Source: Cordylochernes scorpioides (lineage: Eukaryota; Arthropoda; Arachnida; Pseudoscorpiones; Chernetidae). From it: 64,000 nt of DNA. The notes beneath the pieces are model-generated. The model ran no database searches. It saw nothing but the letters and a program-made list of their open reading frames with translations, and was not told where the DNA came from. The DNA is taken from the NCBI GenBank assembly GCA_030710605.1, contig CP092877.1, forward strand, positions 73,655,970 through 73,719,969. The letters run 5' to 3'. The first letter of the stretch is position 1; each line of letters starts with the position of its first letter. Below, piece after piece: positions 1-10,389 of this stretch. Made by a program: the position numbers and the translations under genes.

Positions 1-117
1 ACATGATCCATTGATTGATTTATTCATGTACCCCTCTACAAAATTACGAAAAAAAAAACTGCCTATAATGAACCCCCCCTCAATATTGAGGTACGAAAAC
101 CAAAGCGTTAAAAAAGA
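1..117. other. Unassigned flank
   Basis: No gene or repeat family recognised. A perfect 14-bp palindrome (CCTCAATATTGAGG) lies at 78-91. Confidence 0.4.
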
Positions 118-127
118 ATAGGATATA

Positions 128-446
128 CTTTTTTTTTTGCTTATCCCTAGTACACGTGGTACAGGCCATGGTAATCATGGTGGGTAGTGGTAGGCGACTA
201 CTTTTACTATAAGTGCACCACATGTCTACACATGTGAAAAGCAGTTCGACTTTGCACTTACAAATGTACCAGAGCCCCGTTTGGTTACTTGCATTCGCTG
301 GTAGGGTTAGACTTTTGCAAGAATCGGGGGTCATTGGAGCATTTAAAAATATATATATATCAGAAAAAAAGTGCCCAATGCGGGAATCAAACCCGGGTCG
401 TAGCGGTCGAAAACCAAGGGTTTAGACCATCCTTCCACCGACCCCC
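128..446 (-). mobile_element. tRNA-derived SINE, full-length copy 1
   Basis: On the minus strand the copy starts with a G-rich GGGGGTCGGTGG head. A tRNA-like region follows with an A-box-like TGGTCTAAACC and a canonical B box (GGGTTYGATTCCC type, here GGGTTTGATTCCC). Then come a T-rich spacer, a unique body, and a tail (CATGATTACCATGG, then CACGTGTACTAGGGATAAGC) ending in an A-run. The flanking direct repeat ATAGGATATA (118-127 and 447-456) is a clean target-site duplication, so insertion by target-primed reverse transcription is well supported. The head resembles tRNA-Glu (TGGTCTA, TGGTTTTC and CCCGGGTTCGATTCCCG in order), which is an inference. There is no coding capacity. Confidence 0.85.
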
Positions 447-519
447 ATAGGATATATTTGAAAACTAACATTGAGTATATATAGTAGATGTTTTAAACAT
501 TGAGGACAGATACACTACT

Positions 520-883
520 ATACTCATAGACAAAATTTATCGAAGGGAAAAGAATTTGAAGTTGCAGGACATCTGTATTTTTTAAAGAGAAAGAAATATT
601 TTGTCCTCACACTATTTATTTATTGTGTCTTTAATAAAGGTCACTGTGTATCAAATATTTAAAGAGTTATTGTCTAAATCCCGATATACATGCTAATAGG
701 TACAACTTCCTTAAGGTTTGTCCATTAGTGCATATATCAGAGTCATTGTCTGAATCCCGATATACATGCTAAAAGGTATAACTTCCTTTAGTTTTGTCTA
801 TGAGTGTATATATTAGAGTTATTGTCTGTATCCCGATATACATGCTAAAAGGTACAACCTCCTTAAGTTTTGTCTATGAGTGT
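520..883. mobile_element. TIR element with 123-bp internal repeats, copy 1
   Basis: The left end (ACTCATAGACAAAATTTAT) is the diverged inverse of the right end (TTAAGTTTTGTCTATGAGTG). In between are about three degenerate repeats containing the conserved block GAATCCCGATATACATGCTA. No transposase is seen. The architecture matches the better copies at 1893 and 15346. Confidence 0.6.
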
Positions 884-1211
884 TTTTTGTACGGAGCCAT
901 TTAGCAAGATATTCAGGTGTTTCTATAAAACACGGCATTAGGAGCATTCTAGGTACCAAAGGCCATCGGAATTAACTCAAATTGTCTAAACGAAGATGTA
1001 GAAGTGGTTCTAAATAATGACGAGCAGTTAGAATCCTTGGAAAACCCTTCATTGAGGCCTACATAACATACAGTTTCTCTGTATTTGAGCAGGTCCTAGC
1101 CTTCATTGACGTCATACTTCTCTATCTTTAGCTCTTTATATATATTTTTTATAGTTTTGTCTAGTCCTTCAGTCCAATTCTTAATCAATTTTTTTACAGT
1201 TTCTTTTTCAG
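884..1211. other. Unassigned spacer
   Basis: AT-rich sequence between two repeat elements. I see no gene or recognised repeat. Confidence 0.4.
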
Positions 1212-1690
1212 TTGTTGTTGTTGTGTCCAATGAAGAGCCTCAGATGTCTCCATACATCTCTATCACAGCAGTAGCAATGTCCTATATCTTGGGTGTGTAA
1301 AGCTGCTGTTATAGGTCCATTTCAATTTTCTGTTGTTGTCGTGTCTAATGAAGAGCCTCAGATGTCTCCGTGTATCTCTATCACAGCAGCAACAATGTCC
1401 ACTATCTTGGGTGTGTAAAGCTGCTGCTCTAGGTCCATGTCAATTTTCTGTTATTGTTGTGTCCAATGAAGAGCCTCAGATGTCTCCATACATCTCTATC
1501 ACAGCAGCAGCAATGTCCACTATCTTGGGTGTGTAAAGCTGCTGCTCTGGGTCCATGTCAATTTTCTGTTGTTGTTGTGTTCAATGAAGAGCCTCAGATT
1601 TCTCAATGTATCTCTATCACAGCAGCAGCAATATCCACTATCTTGGGTGTGTAAAGCTGCTGCTCTGGGTCTATGTCAACTTTCTGCAAG
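1212..1690 (-). repeat. 113-bp tandem array A (non-LTR 3' end)
   Basis: About four tandem units of roughly 113 bp. Read on the minus strand, each unit ends an open frame (reading ...EQQLYTPKI..., then a stop), followed by GGCTCTTCATTGGACAC and a (CAA)n run. It is the 3' terminus of a non-LTR retrotransposon repeated head to tail. The unduplicated upstream coding part adjoins at 1690-1800. Related arrays lie at 7268, 20299 and 53900. Confidence 0.8.
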
Positions 1691-1800
1691 GCTACGGCCA
1701 TTGCTGGGCATGAGAATATGTGAGTAGGTGTTAGTTCCACACCAAGGCAGTCGTTGCATGTTCTATAGGTTCTTGTGCCATCTGGATGTATTGTCATTCC
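1612..1800 (-). pseudogene. Non-LTR retrotransposon ORF2, C-terminal remnant
   Basis: The minus strand encodes a cysteine/histidine motif (CNDCLGVELTPTHIFSCP) typical of the C-terminal end of Jockey/I-type reverse-transcriptase polyproteins, then a tail ending in EQQLYTPKI. The reverse transcriptase itself is missing, so this is a severe 5' truncation. It continues into array A, showing that the array grew from this element's 3' end. Clade assignment is tentative. Confidence 0.7.
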
Positions 1801-1892
1801 AATTGTCGTTTTAGTTCATTATCCTATAATATCAAAACTGCGAAAACAATTTCTGAATAAACAAATAAATATAAAACCTCATAAATATATTT

Positions 1893-2579
1893 ACACTCAT
1901 GGACAAACTTAAGGAAGTAGAAAGTCTTTGATATCGCCTGTCGTTTGGTTTTTTGAAGGACACAGAAGCAATTTTGTCACACTTGGTTATCTCATGTGTC
2001 TTCGATAAAGGTCACTGTAATATCTTTCAGAGTTATTGTCTGAATCCCGATATACATTCTAAAAGGTGCAACTTCCTAAAGTTCTGTCCATGAATGTATA
2101 CGCACTTGGTTATCTCGTATGTCTTTAATAAAGGTCACTGTAATATATTTCAGAGTTATTGTCTGAATCCCGATATACATTCTAAAAGGTGCAACTTCCT
2201 AAAGTTCTGTCCATGAATGTATACGCACTTGGTTATCTCGTATGTCTTTAATAAAGGTCACTGTAATATATTTCAGAGTTATTGTCTGAATCCCGATATA
2301 CATTCTAAAAGGTGCAACTTCCTAAAGTTCTGTCCATGAATGTATACGCACTTGGTTATCTCGTATGTCTTTAATAAAGGTCACTGTAATATATTTCAGA
2401 GTTATTGTCTGAATCCCGATATACATGTTAAAAGGTACAACTTCCTTAAGTTTTGTCCATGAGTGTATATACACTTGGTTACCTCGTGTGTCTTCAATAA
2501 AGGTCACTGTAATATCTTTCAGAGTTATTGTCTGAATCCCGATATACATGCTAAAAGTTTAAGTTTTGTCCATGAGTGT
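1893..2579. mobile_element. TIR element with five 123-bp units, copy 2
   Basis: The left end ACACTCATGGACAAAC.TTAAGGAAGT is the inverse of the right end TTAAGTTTTGTCCATGAGTG. Between them, after a 100-bp left-specific segment, five units repeat exactly every 123 bp (the block GTCACTGTAATAT starts at 2011, 2134, 2257, 2380 and 2503). Each unit ends with a copy of the right terminus. Because 123 is divisible by three, frames stay open on both strands, which explains long apparent ORFs. I do not think they are genes. Confidence 0.8.
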
Positions 2580-3039
2580 ATATCCCATATAATTCAATGT
2601 ATTGTATATACATACTGTATATACAATATGTCAGAGTTATAATACACCTACCTGTCTATATATATATACAAAGTGTTTATAATAATTTAAAATGACATTC
2701 ACCATAAGGCTAATTGTAAGCCATTTTATAATTGTCACCAAAATACAATTCAATGACACGTTCCCAGAAAGTTAATTTGTATGCAAATTGAGAAGTATGT
2801 TGGTTCAAAGTTTGGAGCAATTGTTAGCAACTTTCGACAATTTCTCATTTTGTTTCCTTTTCTCAACAAAACATCTGGAAATAGAAAGATAATTACGTCA
2901 AATTCTTTGTTTATTTAGTTAATCAAAATACTGAGAATTTACATTTATTTTTGCTCCTAGTACAATCAAATTGTAGTAGCAAAGTAGAACACTATTTTTA
3001 CCGCTCACAATTCAAATTAATCTAATTTAAAATTACCCA
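2580..3039. other. Unassigned AT-rich spacer
   Basis: No gene or recognised repeat. It contains a short TA microsatellite near 2660. Confidence 0.4.
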
Positions 3040-3345
3040 AAAATTCCTATTATCTAAAATTCCAATTATCCGAAAACCAATTATCCAAAATTCTGATTAT
3101 TTGAACTCTCTCTAAACACACAATTATTCAAAATTATAAATATCAAAACCTCATTTTTCAAAAATTTCAAATAATCAAAAACTATATTTTTCCCAAAATT
3201 ACAAATTTACCCCCCCCCCTACCCGAATTATCCAAAATTCTAAATATCCAAACTCCAATTATCCAAAAATTCAGAATATTCCAATTAACTGAGCTTCACT
3301 TATCAAAATTTCTGATTATTTAAACTGAAATTATCATATTTTAAA
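3040..3345. repeat. Degenerate AATTATCCAAAA short repeats
   Basis: Irregular copies of AATTATCCAAAA-type words repeat every 15-30 bp, with a C-run at about 3210. It resembles a decayed version of Tigger-type subterminal repeats like those at 28890, but the similarity is weak. Confidence 0.45.
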
Positions 3346-4064
3346 TTATCCCTAGTACACGTGTGTTACAGGCATGATAATCATGGTGAGTAGAAATTGG
3401 CACTACTCCTCCAAATGCTTCGAAACATCAAGCATGGATCTACCTCCACAACAATCTTGACCGGCCATGGCTTTATTCAGGCAGACCTTGCAACGGTATC
3501 GAAAGAAGACCCAACTTGCCCCCACTGCCAAGATGAAGACCAAACTGTAGACCACCTCCTCTTCACTTGCCCAACCTTCCAATACCAATGATTCCAGACA
3601 GCCACTCTCCTAGGTATCACCAACATATGTCCAGCATCCCTAGAAAATCTCCCAAGAAAGAAATCTGCCTGGCGACACCTCATTAATTGGACTTCCACTG
3701 GCATTGTATATAAATCCAAGAAGACTTAGGTCAGAAGGACATCCCTGGTAGTTGGCGACTTCTGTACGCTCCAGGAACCTGGGTTACTTAAATAAATAAT
3801 AATAATAATATAAATTGGCGACTGCTTTTACTGTAAGTGCACCATATATCTACACATGTGAAAAGCAGTTGGAATTTTACACTTACTAATATGCAAGAGC
3901 CCCGTTTGATTACTTGCACTTGCTGGTAGGGTTGGACTTTTGCAAAAATCGGAAGCCTTTGGAGCATTTTTTTTAATCAGAAAAAAAGTGCCAAATGCGC
4001 GCGGGATTCGATCCCGGGTCTTAGCGGCCGAAAACCAACGGTTTAGACCACCTTCTAGCGACCC
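3346..4064 (-). mobile_element. SINE copy 2, split by a retrotransposon
   Basis: The tail (3346-3401) and the body plus tRNA-like head (3812-4064) belong to one minus-strand SINE. They are separated by a 410-bp insertion at 3402-3811. The B box is GGGATTCGATCCC, slightly diverged. The A-run expected at the tail end is not obvious, which suggests an older copy. Confidence 0.8.
3402..3811 (+). mobile_element. 5'-truncated non-LTR retrotransposon insert
   Basis: The insert encodes the C-terminal end of a reverse-transcriptase polyprotein with the metal-binding motif CPHCQDEDQTVDHLLFTCP, and ends in an AATAATAAT tail. It is flanked by AAATTGGC at 3394-3401 and 3812-3819, a perfect 8-bp target duplication inside the SINE. 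The frame has a stop soon after the zinc motif, so it is dead. A second, broken copy of the same family lies at 31715-31935 plus 33128-33215. Confidence 0.85.
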
Positions 4065-4065
4065 C

Positions 4066-4387
4066 CTAAAATTAAAATTATCATAATTTTCAAAAATTTT
4101 GTTGAATAAAAGTTGGAGTCAAACCTGTTTCTCCAATGTAAGTTTTGGATGAAAGAATAAACCAACACAGAACAGCTTTCAAAAACCACTGTCCATTATC
4201 GCTTTTAAATGGATCACGTGTTAAAACAGGGTTAAAATATTTTTAAAGTCAGAAATATATACAACACAATATTCATGTTAGAAAGCTGGGTTCATCAATA
4301 GAAGATATAAATAGCATAAATAGAAAAAAAATGCTATTGTAATGTGGTTAATTTATTTACATAATTTTTAGTTATTTTAAAAATAGA
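4066..4387. other. Unassigned AT-rich spacer
   Basis: Nothing recognised apart from A/T runs. Confidence 0.4.
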
Positions 4388-4610
4388 TTTACATAGTTGG
4401 CTTTTTTTGGTCGCAGTGATACAGCCTACTCCACGCTGACGAGCGCGAAACGCGTTCGTGGATGGCTTTTCTTGATTTATCAAGAAATTGGGTTGTCCAA
4501 ATATCAGGGAACAGGCTAAATTAATGAATATTTGATTTCTGTTCCATCAGATGGCGCTCTGCTTTCAGAAAAGCACATGTGTACCTGGTCAGGATATGCC
4601 TTTTTTTATT
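4388..4610. mobile_element. MITE family B, half copy
   Basis: It carries the family's GC-rich core (CAGCCTACTCCACGCTGACG, then GCGAAACGCGTTCGTGGATG) and one terminus (TGGTCAGGATATGCC). The same blocks occur at 47461-47760 and, inverted, at 51090-51386. No coding capacity. Confidence 0.65.
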
Positions 4611-4745
4611 TCTAATAGTTGGCTTTGTGTTGTTCCTATATAAATGTGCGCGGTTACAATTCAAGTGGTAGACCGTTGTTACAGAGAATAAAGTTCGTTC
4701 ATTTTTACCTCTCCTCGCGTCAATTTTGAACCGCGACAATATCAC
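4611..4745 (+). mobile_element. Possible LTR 3' portion
   Basis: A TATA-like CTATATAAATG, an AATAAAG signal and a terminal CGCGACA before ATAT resemble the end of a gypsy-type LTR. No partner or start was found, so this is only a suggestion. Confidence 0.25.
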
Positions 4746-4779
4746 TCCTTTATTTTTTGCTTAGATTCCTTCTTAAAGA

Positions 4780-4950
4780 TGCCTGAAGGGTCATCGTTTC
4801 GACGATATCCCGAACATCCAACGTGCTGTCACGAAGGCACTAACTGGGATAACTCCAACGGACTACAGTTGGGCCTATGAAGCTTGGAAAACGCGCTGGT
4901 AACGTTGTGTTGACGCCCAAGGCGAGTTCTTTGAAGAATATTAACGTTTT
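4780..4950 (+). pseudogene. mariner/Tc1-type transposase, C-terminal fragment
   Basis: The plus strand translates to ITPTDYSWAYEAWKTRW, a stop, then RCVDAQGEFFEEY. This is the characteristic end of IS630/Tc1/mariner-type transposases. The catalytic domain is absent and an in-frame stop is present. About 400 bp downstream the element appears to end in GCACCCTGTA at 5351-5360, its inverted terminal repeat, which is interrupted by the SINE at 5007-5338. Confidence 0.65.
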
Positions 4951-5002
4951 GTACAAATCGGATCAATAAATTTGTTTTCTAGACTGAGTCTCATTACTTA
5001 TC

Positions 5003-5006
<4 letters not shown>

Positions 5007-5033
<27 letters not shown>

Positions 5034-5338
5034 TCGGTGGAAGGCTGGTTAAACCGTTTGGTTTTCGACCACTACGACCCGGGTTCGATTCCCGCATTGG
5101 ACACTTTTTCTGTTTAAAAAAAAAATGCTCCAATGGCCCCCTATTCTTGCAAAAGTCCAACCCCACCAGCGAGTGCAAGTAACCAAACAGGGCTCTGGCA
5201 CATTTGTAAGTGCAAAGTCGAACTGCTTTCACATGTGTAGACATGTGGTGCGCTTACAGTAAAAGCAGCCGCTAACTACCCACCATGATTATCATGGCCT
5301 GTACCACATGTACTAGTGATAAGCAAAAAAAAAAAAAA
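5007..5338 (+). mobile_element. SINE copy 3 with expanded poly-G head
   Basis: A complete copy with head, B box GGGTTCGATTCCC, body, tail and A-run. It is flanked by ACTTATCTACC at 4996-5006 and 5339-5349, a clear target duplication. Its 5' end has grown to 27 consecutive G (5007-5033), against about five to seven G in other copies. It inserted into the terminal repeat of an older mariner-type element. Confidence 0.85.
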
Positions 5339-5363
5339 ACTTATCTACCGCACCCTGTATATA

Positions 5364-5478
5364 CGAGGTGTGTTCAAAAAGTATCGCGACTTTTGTGTTT
5401 TTCAAAAATTATTTATTTATTCATGAATACCTATTTTGTCCCCTTCAAAGTAATCCCCATGAGATATTATACACTTGT
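5364..5478 (-). mobile_element. mariner terminal fragment
   Basis: Starts with CGAGGTGTGTTCAAAAAGTA after a TA and matches the left end of the intact mariner at 27300 almost base for base, including the transposase stop-codon end. It breaks off at ACACTTGT. Only the terminal repeat and the last transposase codons remain. Confidence 0.85.
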
Positions 5479-5855
5479 AGTGTCGGATACATAAGCAGAA
5501 ACGACCAATACAGTATTAGAATTCTATGAAGCAGTATGGTAGATTAAACTGGCGAAACCGCTTGGAGGGTTCACTATTGATGAGCCAGGCACATCCAATA
5601 TTTTTCATTGCAATAAGGGCAGTAGGAAGTTTGATTTATTACGTATACATACATATTTAAAATTCGAAATTATTTTAAAGGCGTAAGATTCTTTTTGAAA
5701 ATAAACAATTTCTACTGCCCTTACTGCAATGGAAAAATTAATGGGAGGGCCTATAGAATATAGGGTCTATAAAAATAAGGGCAGTAGAAATTGTTTATTT
5801 TCAAAAAGAATCTTACGCCTTTAAAATAATTTCGAATTTTGATAACAGATGGCGC
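5479..5855. mobile_element. MITE family C with long fold-back
   Basis: The arms near 5660-5730 and 5778-5843 are inverted copies built on GGGCAGTAGAAATTG. The left part carries the family block GGCGAAACCGC, GAGGGTTCACT and GATGAGCC that recurs at 9835, 13190 and 30498. Confidence 0.65.
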
Positions 5856-6175
5856 GCTAGTGCATTATACATACATATTTACAGAAAGAGGACCCTCTCT
5901 TTATAAAAAATGCTTTGAAACTTTATATTTTTTATCACCCCAGTGAAGAATATAATCATTGTGATATGATAATGAGCTACAACATCAGTTTTGACAAATA
6001 CAGACAATAACCTAACCTATATAAACATAGTTTCAGGCTATGGCCCTCATCAGTATAGGGATGGCTTCGATTTCATAACATCCTACTAGAGGGGTCATGG
6101 AATCGGTCGAATTGACCAAACAGGTGTTTAATCTGGTGAAGTAACAGAGCTGTTATTTCCGTTAGAATACCATAT
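5856..6175. repeat. Spacer with interspersed block E
   Basis: The segment 6020-6085 (GCTATGGCCCTCATCAGTAT) recurs inverted at 29622-29690 and in a diverged form at 48840-48925. The rest is unassigned. Confidence 0.45.
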
Positions 6176-6714
6176 TGTTACGTAGAAAGAAAAGCACATT
6201 CCAGATGGAGATAGAATGTTCTAGAACGTTTAAGAATCATGTAGAAAAAGCGGAAGACAACTGATTGGCAAATCTACAGCTATTGCGCAACGCTCGGTGC
6301 TAGCGACTTTCTGATTGGCTGACCAACCGTGACCATTCTGGAAAGATCTACTCCGGGATATATAGGGATGAGAAACTCATGCCAGGGGAAGAAGAAAGAT
6401 AAAAGAGAAGTCGAAGAACGAAGCTACGTGGTGTACTCCAAGCAAGCTGCTGTCTCAAGAGATCGGACTGCTGCTTACCGCCGACGCCGGTGTACTTTCT
6501 AGAAGATTTAAGAAGGTTCTACGAACTTCTGTCTCCTGTTCTGCTCCTGCTTTCCCTCACCGTGCTGCAGTTGGTGAGTTTTTAACTGCTGTGTTCTTTA
6601 TTGTTGTTTTATTTTTGCGCTCTTCTATAATTATTTTATCGATTAGGCTTAAATAAAGTCCTAAAGATTATTTGTACCCACGGAAGTTATACTTTGTCAA
6701 CCAACAACGCAACA
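6176..6714 (+). mobile_element. Solo LTR, 539 bp
   Basis: Begins TGTTACGTAGAAAG and ends AACGCAACA, flanked by ATAT at 6172-6175 and 6715-6718, consistent with a 4-bp target duplication. Inside it has inverted CCAAT boxes (CTGATTGGC near 6262 and 6312), a TATA-like GGGATATATAGGG near 6355, a GTGAGT donor-like site near 6574 and a poly-A signal AATAAAG near 6653. That is the U3-R-U5 layout of a gypsy or BEL LTR. No internal region is left, implying recombination between two LTRs. Confidence 0.8.
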
Positions 6715-7258
6715 ATATAAATATCGGTAGAATGACATACATGTACTTAAAGAGGCATCATTCTTGTTAAAAATCCATGTTTTAATCTTTATTAAACATA
6801 ATATCTCATCAAAAAATCACATAATCTACCACATGGGTAATGATTTCTATTAAAAGATTGAGAATCTAATCCCCCAAAGACAAATTAAAAACTCCCAAAA
6901 ATTTCCAAGAATTTATTGATCGCTCAAATTTTTCTTTGCCGAACCCCCCCTGGTGGCCAGACTTGGTACTAATTGAAGCCCTCCAGGGTTGTGTAGGTCA
7001 TTTAACATTTCTCCCAATTAATCTGTGGGGACCTAAGAAAGTTATCATCATTTTTCACTGAATGGACGCCATTTATAACATCACCCATCAGGAGAATAAA
7101 ACAAGAATTTAAAGGTTTCATTAATCTTTGTGTGGGCAACTTTGTGGTCTCAAGAGAGAGACTGACATATGGCGATGTGAAATGTATTGTTGGAGTAATG
7201 TGGGTTTTCACATTGTGTTATGTGAGATATAACACTGGAAATGTGCTATAGTACGTTA
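6715..7258. other. Unassigned spacer
   Basis: No reading frame here looks like a known protein. The GC content rises modestly at 6940-7200, perhaps an old element. Confidence 0.35.
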
Positions 7259-7267
7259 GAGTGATAT

Positions 7268-9503
7268 CATTTTGTTGTTGTCGTGTTCAATGAAGAGCCT
7301 CAGATGTCTCCGTGCATCTCTATCAAAGCAGTCGTTCTCTATCTTGGGTGTGTAAAGTTCTGGGTCCATGCCAATTTTTTGTTGTTGTCGTGTTCAATGA
7401 AGAGTCTCAGATGTCTCCGTTCATCTCTATCACAGCAGTCGTTCTCTATCTTGGGTGTGTAAAGCTGCTGTTCTGGGTCCATGTCAAATTTCTGTTGTTG
7501 TCGTGTCCAATGAAGAGCCTCAGATGTCTCCGTGCATCTCTATCACAGCAGTCGTTCTCTATCTTGGGTGTGTAAAGCTGCTGTTCTGGGTCCATGTCAA
7601 TTTTCTGTTGTTGTCGTGTCCAATAAAGAGCCTCAGATGTCTCCGTGCATCTCCATCACAGCAGTCGTTCTCTATCCTGGGTGTGTAAAACTGCTGTTCT
7701 GGGTCCATGTCAATTTTATGTTGTTGTCGTGTCCAATGAAGAGCCTTAGATGTCTCCGTGCATCTCTATCACAGCAGTCGTTCTCTATCTTGAATGTGTA
7801 AAGCTGCTGTTCTGGGTCCATGTCAATTTTCTGTTGTTGTCGTTTCCAATGAAGAGCCTCAGATGTCTCCGTGCATCTCTATCACAGCAGTCGTTCTCTA
7901 TCTTGGGTGTGTAAAGCTGCTGTTCTGGGTCCACGTCAATTTTCTGTTGTTGTTGTTGTCGTGTCCAATGAAGAGCCTCAGATGTCTCCGTGCATCTCTA
8001 TCACAGCAGTCGTTCTCTATCTTGGGTGTGTAAAGCTGCTGTTCTGGGTCCATGTCAATTTTCTGTTGTTGTCGTGTTCAATGAAGAGCCTCAGATGTCT
8101 CCGTGCATCTCTATCACAGCAGTCGTTCTCTATCTTGTGTGTGTAAAGCTGCTGTTCTAGGTCCATGTCAAATTTCTGTTGTTGTTGTTGTGTCCAATGA
8201 AGAGCCTCAGATGTCTCCATACATCTCTATCACAGCAATGTTCTCAATCTTGGGTGTGTAAAGCTGCTGTTCTGGGTCCATGTCAATTTTCTGTTGTTGT
8301 CGTGTCCAATGAAGAGTTTCAAATCTCCCCGTGCATCTCTATCACAGCAGTCGTTCTCTATCCTAGGTGTGTAAAGCTGCTGTTCTGGGTCCATGTCAAT
8401 TTTCTGTTGTTGTCGTGTCCAATGAAGAGCCTCAGATGTCTCCGTGTATCTCTATCACAGCAGTCGTTCTCTATCTTGGGTGTGTAAAGCTGCTGTTCTG
8501 GGTCCATGCCAATTTTCTGTTGTTGTTGTTGTCGTGTCCAATGAAGAGCCTCAGATGTCTCCATGCATCTCTATCACAGCAGTCGTTCTCTATCTTGGGT
8601 GTGTAAAGCTGCTGTTCTGGGTCCATGTCAATTTTCTGTTGTTGTCGTGTCCAATAAAGAGCCTCAGATGTCTCCGTGCATCTCTATCACAGCAGTCGTT
8701 CTCTATCTTGGGTGTGTAAAGCTGCTGTTCTGGGTCCATGTCAATTTTCTGTTGTTGTTGTGTCCAATGAAGAGTCTCAGATCTCCCCGTGCATCTCTAT
8801 CACAGCAGTCGTGCTCTATCTTGTGTGTGTAAAGCTTCTGTTCTGGATCCATGTCAATTTTCTGTTGTTGTCGTGTCCAATAAAGAGCCTCAGATGTCTC
8901 CGTGCATCTCTATCACAGCAGTCGTTCTCNNNNNNNNNNNNNNNNNNNNNNNNNNNNNNNNNNNNNNNNNNNNNNNNNNNNNNNNNNNNNNNNNNNNNNN
9001 NNNNNNNNNNNNNNNNNNNNNNNNNNNNNTATCTTGGGTGTGTAAAGCTGCTGTTCTAGGTCCATGTCAATTTTCTGTTGTTGTCGTGTCCAATGAAGAG
9101 TTTCAGATCTCCCCGTGCATCTCTATCACAGCAGTCGTGCTCTATCTTGTGTGTGTAAAGCTTCTGTTCTGGATCCATGTCAATTTTCTGTTGTTGTTGT
9201 GTCCAATGAAGAGCCTCAAATATCTCCGTGCATCTCTATCACAGCAGTCGTGCTCTATCTTGGGTGTGTAAAACTGCTGTTCTGGGTCCATGTCAATTTT
9301 CTGTTGTTATTGTCGTGTCCAATGAAGAGCCTCAGATGTCTCCATACATCTCTATCATAGCAGTCGCAATGTTTTCTATCTTGGGTGTGTAAAGCTTCTG
9401 TTCTGGGTCCATGTCAATTTTCTGTTGTTGTCGTGTCCAATGAAGAGCCTCAGATGTCTCCGTGCATCTCTATCACAGCAGTCGTTCTCTATCTTGGGTG
9501 TGT
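7268..9503 (-). repeat. 113-bp tandem array B with target duplication
   Basis: About nineteen units of 113 bp (116-119 bp where the TTG run is longer), each the 3' terminus of a non-LTR retrotransposon on the minus strand. The phase word ATCTTGGGTGTGTAAAG recurs at 113-bp steps. GAGTGATAT at 7259-7267 and 9504-9512 flanks the whole array, so it behaves as one insertion. Apparent plus-strand frames of 77-127 codons are artefacts of the repeat. Confidence 0.85.
8930..9029. other. Assembly gap, 100 N
   Basis: Exactly 100 N inside array B, probably a placeholder of unknown true size. The copy number of the array is therefore a minimum. Confidence 0.95.
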
Positions 9504-9528
9504 GAGTGATATAATAGATTGTACATCA

Positions 9529-9770
9529 GTAACAAGCTCACTAAAAAACCTGGGCTCAGCTGGCCAGGCTGATAGTACCCTGTAAGGGCTCCTAATCCAG
9601 GGATACAGGATAAGCAGCGTTTGTACTCCATGTTAGGAGCGGCTGCACATGGCATCTGTTCCTCATGTCAGAGACTGCCATTTATTTTGGAGATAAGTCG
9701 GCCTGCCACTGAGTAGTGCTCCCAGTCTTAATGACAAAGGTAGACGCATTCTACTCTACCCAATCAAGAT
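9529..9770. repeat. Interspersed repeat F, copy 1
   Basis: A block of about 230 bp (starting TAACAAGCTCACTAAAAAAC and including GGGCTCCTAATCCAGG and GTAGTGCTCCCAGTC) recurs in the same orientation at 29773-29998 with few differences. The class is unknown. On the minus strand it looks like a retrotransposon 3' region, but I cannot prove it. Confidence 0.6.
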
Positions 9771-9834
9771 AAGAAAGAAGAGATATACCACCAACAATAA
9801 AACACCAACACGTGAATGTTTCTTTTCACAAATA

Positions 9835-10010
9835 AATCAAATTTCTACTGTCCTTACTGCGATTAAAAAATTATATTGGAGGGCTTGTCGCTCATCAGTG
9901 GTGAACCCTCCCAGCGGTTTCGCCAATTTTTAATCTACCAGACCGCTTCTTTAGATCTCTAATACTGTATTGGATCATTCTGCTTTTATATGCTACACTG
10001 AAGGATGGAA
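9835..10010. mobile_element. MITE family C, half copy
   Basis: Contains CTACTGTCCTTACTGCGAT, CATCAGTGGTGAACCCTCCC and AGCGGTTTCGCCA, the family C blocks in inverted order relative to 5479. Confidence 0.6.
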
Positions 10011-10179
10011 TCCTAGAAATGGTATTCAAGCAAACTATGGACATAAGCTTTTAGGACAGTAGAATTGTATTTAAAAATGTTTGATTCATTTTTGAAAAAA
10101 ACATTCGCGTCTTGGTGTTTTCATTTGTATTATATATATGGCGTGTTATTGTTATGTATAATAGATTGTGAAACAAACA

Positions 10180-10375
10180 AAAGCATCTTCTGATCATATA
10201 ATTGAAAGTTACTGATAACTTGCCCCATCTATCGGAATAAATATCAAATAAACTTTAGTTCACAATTATTCCTGAATATTGTTCGAATAGCTTGTCTTGA
10301 TAAATAAAACCAATTTCCGATTATATTCCAAGTTAGATATTGTTGTATTTCAATTTGATTACACACACAGCGCTT
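10180..10375. mobile_element. MITE B-related fragment and spacer
   Basis: 10180-10245 matches the GAAAGTTGCTGATGGC, CCATCTATCGGAATAAATA block of the sequences at 34785 and 51805. The remainder is unassigned. Confidence 0.45.
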
Positions 10376-10389
10376 AACGTTACTTATTC

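Noticed and set aside
5040-5110. tRNA gene (B box and tRNA-Glu-like words)
   Set aside because: Each tRNA-like region is followed by the same SINE body and tail, has no proper acceptor stem, and occurs with target duplications.
7312-9585. Many overlapping plus-strand frames of 77-160 codons
   Set aside because: They are shifted readings of the 113-bp tandem unit on the strand opposite the retrotransposon's sense strand.
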